Assembly: GCA_009746045.1 (NCBI GenBank)
Contig: RPFO01000127.1
Location: forward strand, 1,818,011-1,882,010
Reading direction: 5' to 3'
DNA from: Mesostigma viride
Taxonomy: Eukaryota; Streptophyta; Mesostigmatophyceae; Mesostigmatales; Mesostigmataceae
DNA: 64,000 nucleotides
The translations under genes and the position numbers were made by a program. The notes beneath the pieces are model-generated. The model worked only from the letters and a program-made list of their open reading frames with translations, was not told where the DNA came from and ran no database searches. This document shows, in pieces, positions 1 through 11,410 of this stretch (within the stretch, counting starts at the first letter, position 1; each line of letters starts with the position of its first letter).

Positions 1-3000
1 AGGGCAAGGACGTGGGGCGGCCGCTCGACCCAGGCGATGCGCAGATATTGAAGGAGCTCATCCGGAGGCGGCTGCCAGAGTACATGGTGCCGGCCATCTT
101 CCTGCAGGTGGGCAGCCGGCGATTTCTAAACTTAGTCGAGCAGTAGTAGCAGTGGCAGTAGCGGGGCAAAGGCGCTAGCTGAGCAGATTGCTGTTAAAGT
201 CAGCGTGAGCGTCGGATGGTCCATCTCGTCGCGCTTTCACAGGCCAGCGATGGTGGTTGTGGGTAGGTGTGAGGCCGTCGCTCCAACCTGGAAGTAGCCC
301 TCGCTAGCAGGTTCACACCGTGTACATGGCGATTGAGTATGGCATGGTTACGCACAACAGCCTCAGGTGTGGGGATATTGCACCAAGGCGGCAGCGCCTT
401 GCATGCAACCAAAATTCTCTAACCAGATAAAAGTTAATGGCGCCAGCTGTGTGTGGCGGCTGTGGCTGGTTGGCATTTTGGGGGTGCAACGCAGGTAGGT
501 AGTAACCATGCCCCCAGTCGCCCACACCACCCTCCTCCCAGTTCTCTCAACTGTTTCCTCTGCATTGCGCGTTCTATGCCGCCACCCGCCACCCCTGCCA
601 GGTCCCTCGCATCCCCATGACCCAGAACGGCAAGGTTGACCGCAAGGCGCTGCCGGACCCAGGTGCGGGCCCCAGCGGCGGTCGACCCCGTGACCAGGTG
701 GTGCAGCCGGTGGGGGAGCACGAGACGACATTGGCCGCTTGGTGGGGGGAGATGCTGGACATGAGCGAGGTGTCGGCCAACGACGACTTCTTTGAGGTGG
801 GTCAACTGTAGTGGGGATGTGCTACAATGAGGTGGGGTGGGATGGTGGGGGGGGGGGAGGATGCTGAACATGGATTGATGACTTCTCTGAGGTGGGTCGG
901 GGTAGAGAAGGGCCCATGATAGGCTTGGTGTAGTGAGGTAGGGTGTATTAGCAACGTTGTTTAGGTATGTCGAGGAAGAAAGAGGGTAAGTGGAGAGGGG
1001 AGATAGGCGAAACGCAATTCCGTGCTTGTGGCACTTTGCGAAGGTACGTCTTGTTGCTATCGGCCAGCATTGTTACTGGTTCACTCTACGGTCCAGTGTC
1101 ATGTAGACAAACATACTAAGTTCTTGCATCCACGCTAGCGCACAGACACCGTGCTTCCTGCTGCTACCTGGCACTACACATTGACCCTGCTTCCTATGGG
1201 CACACAAGATTGACAAAGATGTGTATTGTACTGGCATTCCACGATTGACGCTGGTGTATCCCTCGCTGCATGGTACTTGTGTGTCCGCTGGGCGCCTTCC
1301 TCTCCCCCCCAGGTCGGCGGCCACTCCCTCATGGCCATGCAGCTGGTGGGGAAGGTCCGCAAGAAGTGGGGCGTCAAGCTATCTCTGGCAGGTGTGGCAG
1401 AGACCCCCGTCCTGCGTGACCTGGCCGCTCTCATCGCCACGCGTGCGGCTAGCCAGGCCGCGGGGGGTGCCGACGCGGTCACTTCGGGTGACGCAGACGA
1501 TGACGGGGAGGGGGAGAACGCGGTCCACGTCGTGCGCATGAGCGAGCTGCCGTACGAGATAAGGACAACCGGCCATCTGTGGATTCCCATGTCCGACGGA
1601 ACGCGGCTCGCGGCCACGTTGTGGCAGCCGGAGAATGCAAAGGGGCCAGTGCCCGCGGTGGTGGAGGTGCTGCCATACAGGTGAGGGCCGTGGCCTGCGG
1701 ATAAAGGGAGGACAGGACATGGCAGGCTGCGGATGACAGGGACAGGTGAAGGTGTGGCCCTACATGTGAGGATGTGAGAGGGGGGGGGAAAGGGCGAGCC
1801 AGGCTGAAGAGTTCATAGGTAAAGCTGGGAAGGGGACGGGAGGAGCAATTGTAGTGGAGGCAGGCAAGTGGGCAGTGCTTGTTTTGCTTACAATATAACA
1901 CTTGCTTTCATTGTAATTCTGGGGAGGCTGCTGCTGCATGCTATCTGCGACCATTCTTGTCGTGCTATGTGACGCCAGGCTTTCCCCCAAGCCTCATAAA
2001 AGGCCACACAATCTGGGGTGTGGCAGGGTCTGGTGCAGCAGGGTGCATGCAAAGGCATGCAGTCGCCCTCGTTTCTAGGAGTCGTGATGCCCGGCCCATC
2101 TTCTGGTGCAAGGCACTTTATTTATATTAAAAGTGTGATGGCTCTCCTGGGCTCCGGGTTGACCTGGAGAGTTGTTGGTTGGTTGGTTGGTTGTGCTTGT
2201 GCTTGTATTCGTGCCATCACCTGTGTCATAGCATGCCTTGTCATGGTGTCATCGGTCGTGATGATGTCATCGTGCATGCCTTGTCATTGGTGTCATCGGT
2301 CGTGATGATGTCATCGTGCTTGACATCTGACATCGTCCCCCGCTCATCCCTGTCATCGGTGGTCCCCATCACCATGCCCCACCAGGCGCGGCGACAACAC
2401 ACTCGAAATCGACTCGATGACTTATCCCTTCCTCGCGGGGTGGGGCTTTGCCTGCCTGCGCGTGGACGTGCGCGGCACGGGCGACAGCGAGGGGGCCATC
2501 GTCGACGAGTACACGCAGCAACAGATTGAGGACGCCTGCGAGGTGGGTGCCTGTTCCTTCATTTGGGGGCGGGGGTGGAAGGGGGGGCGCTGGCGACTGA
2601 TGCGCTTGTCTTTTAGGGATGGGTGCGTAGGGGTTGGAGATGTAGCCAGTAGCATCCGATGGCCACGCGGCTGGACCAGTTATTGGCACTCTATCGGCGG
2701 ACCAGCGTGGGAATAAACTGACTAGCTGGCCGTTGCCAAACCACCCGCACCTCTACTCTGGGTCCATCTCTCGCCAGGTGGTCGAGTGGGCAGCCGAGCA
2801 GAGCTGGTGCGACGGCACAGTAGGCCTCATGGGCATGTCCTGGGGCGGGTTCACCGCGCTCCAGGTGGCGGCGCTCAACCCTCCATCCCTCAAGGCCATC
2901 ATCACCGTGTGCTCGACCGATGACCGTTACGCGGACGACATGCACTACATGGGCGGGTGCCTGCTCAACGAGAACTTGGCGTGGGGGTCGCTGCTCATGC

Positions 3001-5725
3001 ACACGGCTGCGCTGCCCCCGGATCCGCTCGTGGTCGGCAAGGACGTATGGATGTCTGTGTGGAAGCAGCGGCTGGAGGGTCTGCAGCCGCCACATGGAAA
3101 CTGGATGAGGCACCCGGATGGCGACGACCCCTACTGGTTGCAGGTGGGCGTTTTTTAAAATTTAATTTTTTTGGGGGGGGGTATTTGCAAATGGTTGGGG
3201 CCATTGCCATAGTGTGAAAGGTGGTCACTTTTCCTTTCAGTGCAAGGTGTATGTTCCTCCGATGTTCCTCCGAGCCCATAAGGTTTGTACCGCCATCTGC
3301 ACCCATTCCCACTTGCTCTCTGTTTCTGCCGAGTATCCTGCGTAACCCGCGTCCCCCTTCGCCTGTTTCTTTCTCCCCCGCCTACTTGTCCATTGCCCAT
3401 CCTCCAGGGGAGCGTGCGCCACATGCTGCAGAACATCACGGTCCCTGTGCTGGCCATCTCCGGCATGCGCGCAGGCGGCTACGCAAACTCCATCCTGCGC
3501 CTTGCCGCCAACCTGGGCGGCCCCTTCAAGGCGTGGGTGGGCCCGTGGAGCCACAACTACCCGCACATCTCACCGCTCGGCCCGCAGGGCGGCTTCCTCG
3601 CGCAGGCTGTCCGGTGGTTCCGTGAGCACTTGTCCGGTGCCGACACCGGCGTCATGAGCGAGTCCCAGGTACGGGGGGCTTAGGTGGATTAAGTCATGGA
3701 TGAGTCACGGATAGGCATAGTGTCTTGTGAAGAATGCGTGTGAACCAGCAAAGGGGGGAAGAGTGAGTTGCAAGTGGGCTGCGTCTCTGGCAAATTGTAT
3801 TCCAGGATGCTGGTATTCCTTGTTAAAGTAATTTGTTATGCACTCTTTTGTAAGCAAGGAAATTGCGGGCATGGGTAGTCTTGACAAGGTCACCCTCGTT
3901 GCCTTTTGCTTCTAGTCTTCCGTTGCACGAGCATGCCACGTGTCAGATCATCATTGTGCCAGAACATCAGTTTGCCGTGATGCTTCTTTCCCCCCACCCC
4001 CTGCCATTGATGTACGTTCGCCGATACCTCTATGGCGCACATCGATGGACCCACCTACTCACACACCCATTCACTCGGCCTCTAATCCACCCGCCCATCC
4101 ACCCGCCTCCCCCCACCAGTTTAGCATGTACATGGAGCGACCCACCGAACGCGGCCCGACGGCCCAGCCGACGTTTATCCCGGGGGATTGGGTATCGGTG
4201 AAGTCGTACAAACGCCTGCTGGAGGGAACGCAAGAGCTTTCATTCTCCCTCGCACACGGCGGCGCACTTGTGGCACCGTCCACCTCCCTCCCCGCCTCGT
4301 CATCATCGACGTCCCTGGATGGGGCGGACGGGGTCACGGCAGCCCCCGCGGGGGAAGGTGACGGGTGCCAGCTCGTGCACACGTCCATGGCGGTAGGCCA
4401 GAGGGGCGGCCGCTGGTTCACGTTTGGAGTCTCTCCGGACAACGCGACGGATCAACGGTGGGTGGCAGCAGGAACATATAACGTGGCCGTGGTCCGTCTT
4501 GGTGCCCGTCTCCATGCAGTTCTTGGTGCCCGCCTCTTCTTCTGTGTGGGCCCTGAGCGCCGACGCCACCGGCCTGTTTGGTTTTTTGTGTGTTGTCGCT
4601 TTCCCCACCAGAATGCTCAGTTCCCCCTTGCCATCGTTGTTGCCTTTGAGCAAGTGTGAGGTCATTTTCTTGAAGCTTTAGTATTCCCGTGTTGTTTCCC
4701 TTGATGGCTTCCCGGGGATATGGGCACGGCAAGGGATGGGAGGATGGACCCTGAAAATGTCCGTCACCTTTTTGAATGTGACCAGCGCAACTCCATGGCC
4801 GCCCGGACCTCACGTTACGCCCCCGTGGTAGTATAGCTCCTGTCATACCCTTTTCTCTAAGACCTACTGGCTCACATCACATGGGTTGCCCTCGTGGTTG
4901 CCCTTACACGGTTTCCCGACAAACCCTCTTGGTGCTAAACATCCCAGGGACGACGATGCCATGTGCTGCTGCTACACGTCACCCGCCACCGAGAAGGAGC
5001 TGCTGATCTTCGGCTCCCCCCGCATCCACTTTGTGCTCGCGGATGCGTCCGCGGGCCAATGCGACACCTCGGCCGCAGCGAGTGCCGACTGGAGCAGTAG
5101 TAGTAGCGGGCCAGGGCGGGGCGGCCAGCTGGTGGCACGGCTCGTGTGCGTGGCGCCCAATGGGGTGTCCACCCGTCTGGGCTACGGGGTGGTCAATCTG
5201 GACAAGGTGGACCCTGGGCGCGCTGATGTCACGTTGACGATGAACCTGGTGCTCTTCCGGGTGCCCGCCAACCACCGGTACATGCGCGCATGCTAGACAT
5301 GGTGCTTGGTATTTGCCCGCTGATCACCGGTACATGTACTCGCACACTCATATGTTTTTGTGGGTTGATGTTCATGTGCAGGCAGCAGGGGACATGGGGG
5401 TAGAGAGAGAACCGTGTCAGTTTAGAATGTGCCTTCATGAACGAAGCAAGCTATGTCACATCTGGTATGATAAATCATTTCTTATCAAGTCTATTACTTG
5501 TCGATCACGGAGCATGTTGTGAGTTTCAATAACTGAATGCCCGTTAATGATGCCGCGCCTTGTATGGCTTTTCGTAACCCACTTGGCTGACTGTTTCTTT
5601 GGCCACAGGATCTTTACCCATAGTTTGCCTAGCCGGGGCTTCGCAACCCACATTTACACACTCACACACACTCACACACTCACACACTGACCGCCGCCGC
5701 CACCACCACCACCACCACCGCCGCC

Positions 5726-5815
<90 letters not shown>

Positions 5816-5953
5816 AACACCAACACCAACACCAACACCAACACCAACACCAACACCAACACCAACACCAACACCACCACCACCACCACCACCACCACCA
5901 CCACCACCACCACCACCACCACCACCACCACCACCACCACCACCACCACCACC

Positions 5954-6000
<47 letters not shown>

Positions 6001-6977
6001 AACACCAACACCAACACCAACACCAACACCAACACCAACACCAACACCAACACCAACACCAACACCAACACCAACACCAACACCAACACCAACACCAACA
6101 CCAACACCAACACCAACACCAACACCAACACCAACACCAACACCAACACCAACACCAACACCAACACCAACACCAACACCAACACCAACACCACCACCAC
6201 CACCACCACCACCACCACCACCACCACCACCACCTCCACCACCACCACCACCACCACCACCACCACCACCACCATCACCACCACCACCACCACCACCACC
6301 ACCACCACCACCACCACCACCACCACCATCACCACCACCACCATCACCACCACCACCACCACCACCACCACCACCACCACCACCACCACCACCACCACCA
6401 CCACCACCACAACCACACTCGAACCCCCCACCTACCCCACCCCAGGCTGCGCGTGGCGCTCTCCTCCGCCTACTGGCCCATCTTCTGGCCCTCTGCCAGC
6501 TCACACGGAATCCAGCTGGTGACAGGTGCCAGCAAGATCTTCCTCCCGGTGCTGCGGCCCGAGTACATCTCCAGCCACGGGACGCCACTGAGAGACCCCG
6601 AAATCGCGCCACCTGTCCACACGCATCGCTTCCGCAAGGCCATGTCGACTCGGGAGCAGACATACGACGACGACACGCGGACGTACTCGGTACGGCTGCT
6701 TGAGGACGAGGGCTCTCGCAAGCTGGTTGCGTGCGGAAAGGTCCTGGACACGTGCGCGGAGCACAATTATTCGATCGCGGGTGGTGACCCGCTCTCGGCG
6801 CGCGCGGCAGTCAAGTGGGCCACGCAGCAGTCGCGTGGCGACTGGCAGGTCAAGGTGGAGATATCGACATCGCTGAGTGCGGACGCACACAAGTTCTTTC
6901 TGGAGACCAAGCTAGATGCATATTGCGGGTCGGCGCTCATGATCAGCCGCAAGTGGGACGAGCAGATCCAGCGGTGA
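1..6977 (+). CDS. NRPS-like protein: adenylation C-terminus, carrier (PCP) domain, CocE/NonD-type hydrolase (5' end outside window)
   Basis: Nine exons are visible: 1-107 (enters in frame at base 3), 602-796, 1313-1680, 2386-2542, 2778-3143, 3408-3668, 4120-4457, 4948-5277 and 6446-6977 (TGA). All junctions are GT-AG, the phases match, and 883 residues result. Residues 1-50 are the end of an adenylation domain: LPEYMVPA, then the A10 motif NGKVDRK with its lysine at residue 46. A thiolation domain follows, with DDFFEVGGHSL and the phosphopantetheine serine at residue 105. From about residue 150 to the end is an alpha/beta hydrolase of the CocE/NonD (peptidase S15-like) family: VRGTGDSEG, nucleophile elbow GMSWGG (Ser296), GPWSH (His446), then the C-terminal jelly-roll region (SSAYWPIFWPS). 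The usual catalytic-acid motif is altered (see findings). The upstream adenylation core lies outside the window. The likely role is activation of an acyl or aminoacyl group, loading on the carrier, and release or trimming by the hydrolase; the substrate is unknown. Confidence 0.9.
5278..6445 (+). repeat. Intron with composite C/A-only microsatellite (CCA, CAACAC, CAA, CCG blocks)
   Basis: The last intron of the NRPS-like gene runs from GTACATG at 5278 to CCCCAG at 6445. From about 5690 to 6413 it is almost pure C and A with a few CCG blocks. Blocks of (CCA)n, (CAA)n, (CCG)n and (CCAACA)n alternate, with a (CCAACA) run at about 5998-6190. Long open frames across it, such as poly-His, poly-Thr and poly-Asn-Thr, are artefacts of triplet and hexanucleotide periodicity. 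The flanking exons join in phase across it (NHR-LRVALSS). Confidence 0.9.
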
Positions 6978-8264
6978 CCCACCGCTCGAGGGGGGGGGGG
7001 GGGGACATGCGGGGGGGAGGGAGAGATTTGAGGCGCAGGGACATGCGGGGGGAAGGGAGAGATTTGAGGCGCATAAAAGGGGGGGTGCGTTGGCGGGCCA
7101 TGCTAACTGCGTGGCCGGGGACAGCCTCCAGCATAAGGCTTCTTCTGTCCCCCTTGCAAGCGTGTTGCGGGCATCTGGAGTGCTCTTGTGGGGTAATGGG
7201 CAACTCTGAAGCCGAGTTGGGCGATCCAAGGACAAAATGGGGGAAGGCATGTTCGCTTTTTTTGTCCCTCTGCTTCCTGGCATCCTCGTTATGTTAGCAT
7301 GGAGTTCATGGGTCACTGCGCCTGGCATTTCTCGCCAGGGGCTTGATGACAAGGCAGTCCCCGCGACTCATGCTTATGCTACGGGGGGGGCACACGTTAC
7401 AGCGTTGCGCCACGGGTATGGGGTGACACTTTTATCACGAGTCTACGTTGGGTCTCGGCCACCATCACGAATAAATGCCCACCGAGTAGATGCGAGGCAG
7501 TTCTTTCGCCCGCCGTCACCAGGCCTGTGGTGGCTGGAGTCAGCCCGGTGTTTTGCCTGGTAGTGCTGGCTGCCTAGTATGGTTATGAGTGGTAATTGTG
7601 ATTCTGTTCTATAGTGTGTATAGCGATAGGAGTAGCAAGGAAATGAGTTCTTCCATGAGTTAGGTTTCGCAATAAAAGTCTAGCATCAGCGGCGTTGGTG
7701 CTGTGTTCCTCTGCGGACCCGTGTGTTTCTTTGGCACCGGTTTGCTGTTGCGTTTGGCTGTGAGGGAGCACGAGGGCCTGCGTGGCTCTTCTGCTAACGG
7801 ACCTCGCTGAGATGCTGCCAACGATCCACGGAAGCCACGGGCTGAAGTGGGGTACCTTGGTCACTATGTTGTGCCAGGGTTGGCTCACCGAGGTATGTCC
7901 TTACCGTGGCTGCTCTGGCAGCCCGTGATGCAGCCCCTGGCCCAGGCGTGGCAAGTTCCTGGCTGGCCATGTATCCGTGTGGCAAGTTACAAGCAGACGA
8001 GGGTAACCATTGCGTATCTTCTTCCAGCCTGACTAAATCTTTGAGTGGTAATTACAAAGCCCCATCTTGGGGTTTGATCACATCGGTTTGGGTTTGAAAG
8101 AGATAACAGCACACATGGCATGCTCAATCCAACTAAATTGTGAACTCAGTTTTCAACATGCAGTGGTATTTAGGCAAATTTTATATAGGCCTGCGGACTA
8201 TGAAAACAAACGATTTATTTCACTGTTGCGCCCGTTCCATGGGTCGGGCTGCGACATTGGGTTA
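6978..8264. other. Intergenic stretch downstream of the NRPS-like gene, no gene seen
   Basis: No open frame resembles a conserved protein. A G12-type homopolymer and two copies of a purine-rich unit of about 45 bp (GACATGCGGGGG...GAGATTTGAGGCG) lie at about 6990-7075. No TGTAA polyadenylation motif was seen near the stop codon. Confidence 0.5.
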
Positions 8265-8395
8265 ATGGTGCACCTAGAGCAGGTGTAGTTTACACCCTAC
8301 ACTTGCAGGAAGTTGCCCAGAATGTATTACAGTAAAAACCATATGCCCCTTCTCAGGGATATGTGCTACATGTGCTCCCAACGGAGACAATTTAA
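8265..8395 (+). mobile_element. 3'-end fragment of the ORF1-only retroelement family
   Basis: It matches the 3' UTRs at 14560-14700 and 29550-29690: GCACCTAGAGCA, the CATATGCCCCTTCTCAGG segment, then the hairpin GCTCCCAACGGAG followed by a short TTTAATTTA tail. It is 5'-truncated, as expected for target-primed reverse transcription. Confidence 0.65.
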
Positions 8396-8420
8396 TTTAG
8401 GCAAAATGTGTAAGTACATT

Positions 8421-8690
8421 CTGATCAGACACTTCGCAAAGGTGAAAACCTTTGCGTTCAGTGCCAGGCCGCGGAAAACGCGGAAAACGCGATCTGCAAA
8501 TGAATCCGACCGGAATCGAACTGGGGACCTCTCGCACCAATTTTGCTGACTATAGGACGGACGTCTCCGGTTACCATGGCATCGCCAACTTACACCTACA
8601 GTCATCCGCAAAAGTTCTCCTGTCCGGGGAGTGATGCAAGCCTTTCGGATTTGGTACTAGATAAATCACTCGAGATCTGTGTGTAGAAGT
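8421..8690 (-). mobile_element. SINE-like repeat with tRNA-type B box (family S)
   Basis: The minus strand contains AGTTCGATTCCGGTC, matching the RNA polymerase III B box GWTCRANNC. Related copies lie at about 11834-12120 (-), 12251-12450 (-, internally deleted) and 49518-49785 (+). All share the TTTTCCGCGTTTTCCGCG segment and an AAAGGT...ACCTTT hairpin. No complete cloverleaf can be folded and the A box is not convincing, so it is called tRNA-related rather than a tRNA gene. Confidence 0.55.
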
Positions 8691-8743
8691 ACATAGTTGC
8701 GTGTCATGCACATAGGCATGCCACGGAGTACTATATAAGGAAG

Positions 8744-9217
8744 TACACCGCCCGCATTGGTAGATTTAATTATAATTATTAATTATTTTAGTTCACCACC
8801 TGAAAGTGCTAAATAAAACAAACAATTTGTAAATAATTAATTCACGAGTGTGCTCGTCTGTCTGTTTTCGGGCTGCCAAACAAACAAAGAAGTTGTAAAT
8901 AAATATTATTTTCCTGTCACGTGTGCAGCTTTCTCGCTAACAAACAAAGAAATATTAAATCTCTCCAGGGCTGAAAAATGTGCTTTTCCTAGCCGTAAGA
9001 GCAGTGCACCCGGCTGGGTTATACAGAACAAAGTCAACAAACAAAGAATTATTAAATTTCGCAGCCAGTTCAACGGTTGTTCGGTAACCAAACAAACAAA
9101 CTAATAATTAATTAATTGGGCGGACACAGTAGCACTTTCAACCAATAAAACGCTAATGTCTAATTCCGAAGGGCCTTTTGGCTAAACTGAATTAAAACTA
9201 CCAATGCGGGCGGTGTA
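8744..9217. mobile_element. MITE-like element with 20-bp terminal inverted repeats
   Basis: TACACCGCCCGCATTGGTAG at 8744-8763 is an exact inverted match to 9198-9217. The interior (about 430 bp) is AT-rich with repeated AACAAACAAAGAA motifs and has no gene. If the terminal TA is counted as target site, the duplication is TA. Both flanks carry a similar stretch of about 40 bp (GCGTGTCATG...GGCATGCCACGGAGTACT), so the MITE may sit inside a duplicated or larger repeat. Confidence 0.7.
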
Positions 9218-9296
9218 AGTACTTGCGTGTCATGTGCAAAGGCATGCCACGGAGTACTAGTTATGCTAACCTCATTTGTCCACTCCCATGGCAGCA

Positions 9297-10040
9297 TCAT
9301 TGCGGAGGGTGGAGATGGCAGCAGCCCATTCCTGGGGAGTCCACTCGTCGTGGGGGCCGTCCACCAGGGGGGCGGAGAGCGGTGGGACCAGGTAGTTCGT
9401 CTAGCTCACTGGTGGGCGCCTGCGGGGACTCAATGGGGCCGCCCCGGCTGGCCGCAGGGCGTGCAGCTGCAGCGGGGTCAAGCGGGGGGGGCAGGCCAGG
9501 GGCCCCCGATAGTTTGGCCTGGGAGCTGAACCAAATCTTGAGCAAGGCGTTCACTGGGGGTGCCCGGGATGTCAGCCCGCTGCGTTGCCCGCCGTCCTGT
9601 GAGACGGTCGAAAGAGCGCCAGGCCGCCTTGTGCTGGTTGGCGGCCGCACGTGTGGCGATTGATTTCTGCGGTGCCCAAGTGTCTCCACCTCCTCCGCAT
9701 GTGCGGCAGTATATGCTTGAGTAAGCCGTTCCTGGTACGGGTACAGGTCCTCCCCGCGGCGGCAGGCCTGCGCTAGCGCCAGCCGGGCGGCAACCACCCA
9801 AGCGTCGCGCAGGTAGAGCGGGGCTGTTCGGGCGCGGGGTTGCTCAGGGAAAAGCTGAGAGCCAAGCTCCACCGATCGCATGAACAGTTCGTAGGGTGGC
9901 GTGAGATCTACACCGCGATCTGCATCCAGGTACATCAAAGGTTGCGCGTCCACGAAGGCAGACCTGATTGCATCGCGGCGTATGTCATCCTCTGACCACT
10001 TCTCCCTGCGCCCACGGACGGGGCGTAAGCAGACCTGCAA
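9297..10040 (-). CDS. Hypothetical protein or exon, unassigned
   Basis: A 247-codon GC-rich open frame lies between AT-rich repeats. The upstream edge reads TTAATTGCAG then GTCTGC, which fits a splice acceptor better than an ATG start, so this may be a 3' exon whose upstream exons are not recognised. The N-terminal half is charged and probably helical (residues about 10-130: RREKWSEDDIRRDAIRSAF and similar). The C-terminal half is Pro/Ala/Gly-rich. No catalytic motif was recognised. Its position among transposons suggests a mobile-element gene or a captured host exon. Confidence 0.3.
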   Translation of the reverse strand: MQVCLRPVRGRREKWSEDDIRRDAIRSAFVDAQPLMYLDADRGVDLTPPYELFMRSVELGSQLFPEQPRARTAPLYLRDAWVVAARLALAQACRRGEDLYPYQERLTQAYTAAHAEEVETLGHRRNQSPHVRPPTSTRRPGALSTVSQDGGQRSGLTSRAPPVNALLKIWFSSQAKLSGAPGLPPPLDPAAAARPAASRGGPIESPQAPTSELDELPGPTALRPPGGRPPRRVDSPGMGCCHLHPPQ

Positions 10041-10204
10041 TTAATGATGTCCAATCAGGGCGGGGCCGGGGGCGGCGGCGAGCAGGGGCCTGAAGACGTC
10101 TACAGGCGCAAGGTTGCGGTGACCAACTGACCATGCGGTGATGGTCGATGTACGGAGTACTATGGTAATCCCATTAGAAATATAATATAGTTGTTTCACT
10201 TAAT

Positions 10205-10640
10205 AATATCAAAGAGACAACCAGCGCAGGCCAGAAATCGGGAGAATCCGGACCATGGTAGCTCGAGCCTGCCGTTATCTTTTCCGCGTTTTCGAGTCGT
10301 TCAGGATGATGAAGATGAATGGTGATGGAAATGTGTATCCTTGTGCATTGAAATTATGGCTGGCTTACGTGTGGAGCGACTAGATGACCTAGACGGTGGG
10401 GCCGGAAACAGCATGCTTGATCAGGGCGTGTGTTTCGAGCCTAACTGGCCGGGAGTGTCTAGTGGTGAGCACCATTGCTGCGATCGCTCTCCCACCATTT
10501 ACGAGGAAATACCCGCAAATGGAAAACCACTGAAAAGGTCTAGCTAGTCAGTCATCACGTTAGCCATGCCATGATTCCAAACGTCCAAGAACTGCACACG
10601 GTGCAAAGGCAAAAAGCCGGAGGACAGCACTTTCAAATGT
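10205..10640 (+). repeat. Dispersed repeat X, first copy
   Basis: ATCAAAGAGACAACCAGCGC and the following 215 bp recur in direct orientation at about 16718-16930. The segment 10340-10640 recurs in inverted orientation at about 17465-17775. No coding content was recognised. Confidence 0.7.
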
Positions 10641-10809
10641 GCGGCGGGAACCAAAAGCCCGCGGATGCCAGAAAACATCGTGTTGCGGCAGCGACGCGAC
10701 GATGTGGACAACGATTCCAGTGCCAAGCTCGGAACGGCCGCAAAGGAGATCTGGCATCACAGGGTTCTGATGTGCGGTTAATATATTTGTCTCACTTGAT
10801 AATGAGGAG

Positions 10810-10965
10810 ATGCATTAAATAAAAAATAAATTAAATCATAAGTTCATAACATGACTCCGTCGGGAGATCATGTAGCACGTATTCCCTTGCTGGATGGATG
10901 GAGGTGGGTGAATTAAGCCGCGAAAACCGAACTAAGCTGACTCTAAGCGCACCATCAGGAATGAA
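10810..10965 (-). mobile_element. LINE 3'-end fragment with hairpin
   Basis: The right-to-left sequence resembles the LINE 3' ends at 15180-15330 and 19411-19560. It has an AT-rich tail, then ACTCCGTCGGGAGATCATGTAGCAC, the ATGGATGG block and GTGAATTAAGCCGCG. Only the 3' UTR remains. Confidence 0.6.
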
Positions 10966-11147
10966 GATGCATACCTCACGAATTAGATGCCATATTGGGT
11001 TGCATAGTGCATAGGAACAGGCGGGCGCATTTGCTTGTCGCAGGCTTCTAGTTAGACTCGGTTCGCATGCAGAAGTGATTTACTGGTACAACAGCCTGTG
11101 TCATGCCTCTGGCATGAAGGATAATAGCTAGTAGAGTATATGGGGGG

Positions 11148-11410
11148 CCTAGGCCTCTCCGTGATTTGGAAAAAGATGATTGACAAGGCCAAGTGGGCCC
11201 AGGTCATAGAGGACAACGAGCCCCCCCCCGTGGGGAAGCGCCCGCGTGTGCAAACCCGCGGGAGGCACGCCAGACAGCTCCCCTAGGGTATAGTTGATGT
11301 TGATAGCTTTAGATAGATGTTGTAGGTAGCTGTTGTAGATAGATTAGACCGGTAGGACTGTTTGCACCCATCCATCCATCCATCGGGGTTAATTAATTAA
11401 TTAATTAATT
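11148..11410 (+). mobile_element. LINE ORF2 C-terminus plus 3' UTR ending in (TTAA)n
   Basis: GLSVIWKKMIDKAKWAQVIE... PPPVGKRPRV ... HARQLP-stop is encoded at about 11155-11286. The same C-terminus is encoded on the opposite strand near 63600-63760. The 3' UTR contains ACCGGTAGGACTGT, a short CATC run, CGGGGTTAATTAA and a (TTAA)n tail. The tail abuts, tail to tail, the inverted element beginning at 11411. Confidence 0.75.

Noticed and set aside
8421-8690. tRNA gene
   Set aside because: A B-box and T-arm-like segment is present, but no complete cloverleaf or anticodon arm could be formed; the sequence recurs as a dispersed repeat.
11385-11410. Kolobok or piggyBac transposon ends suggested by TTAA
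   Set aside because: TTAA occurs as long tandem tails after retroelement hairpins, not as single 4-bp duplications flanking inverted repeats.
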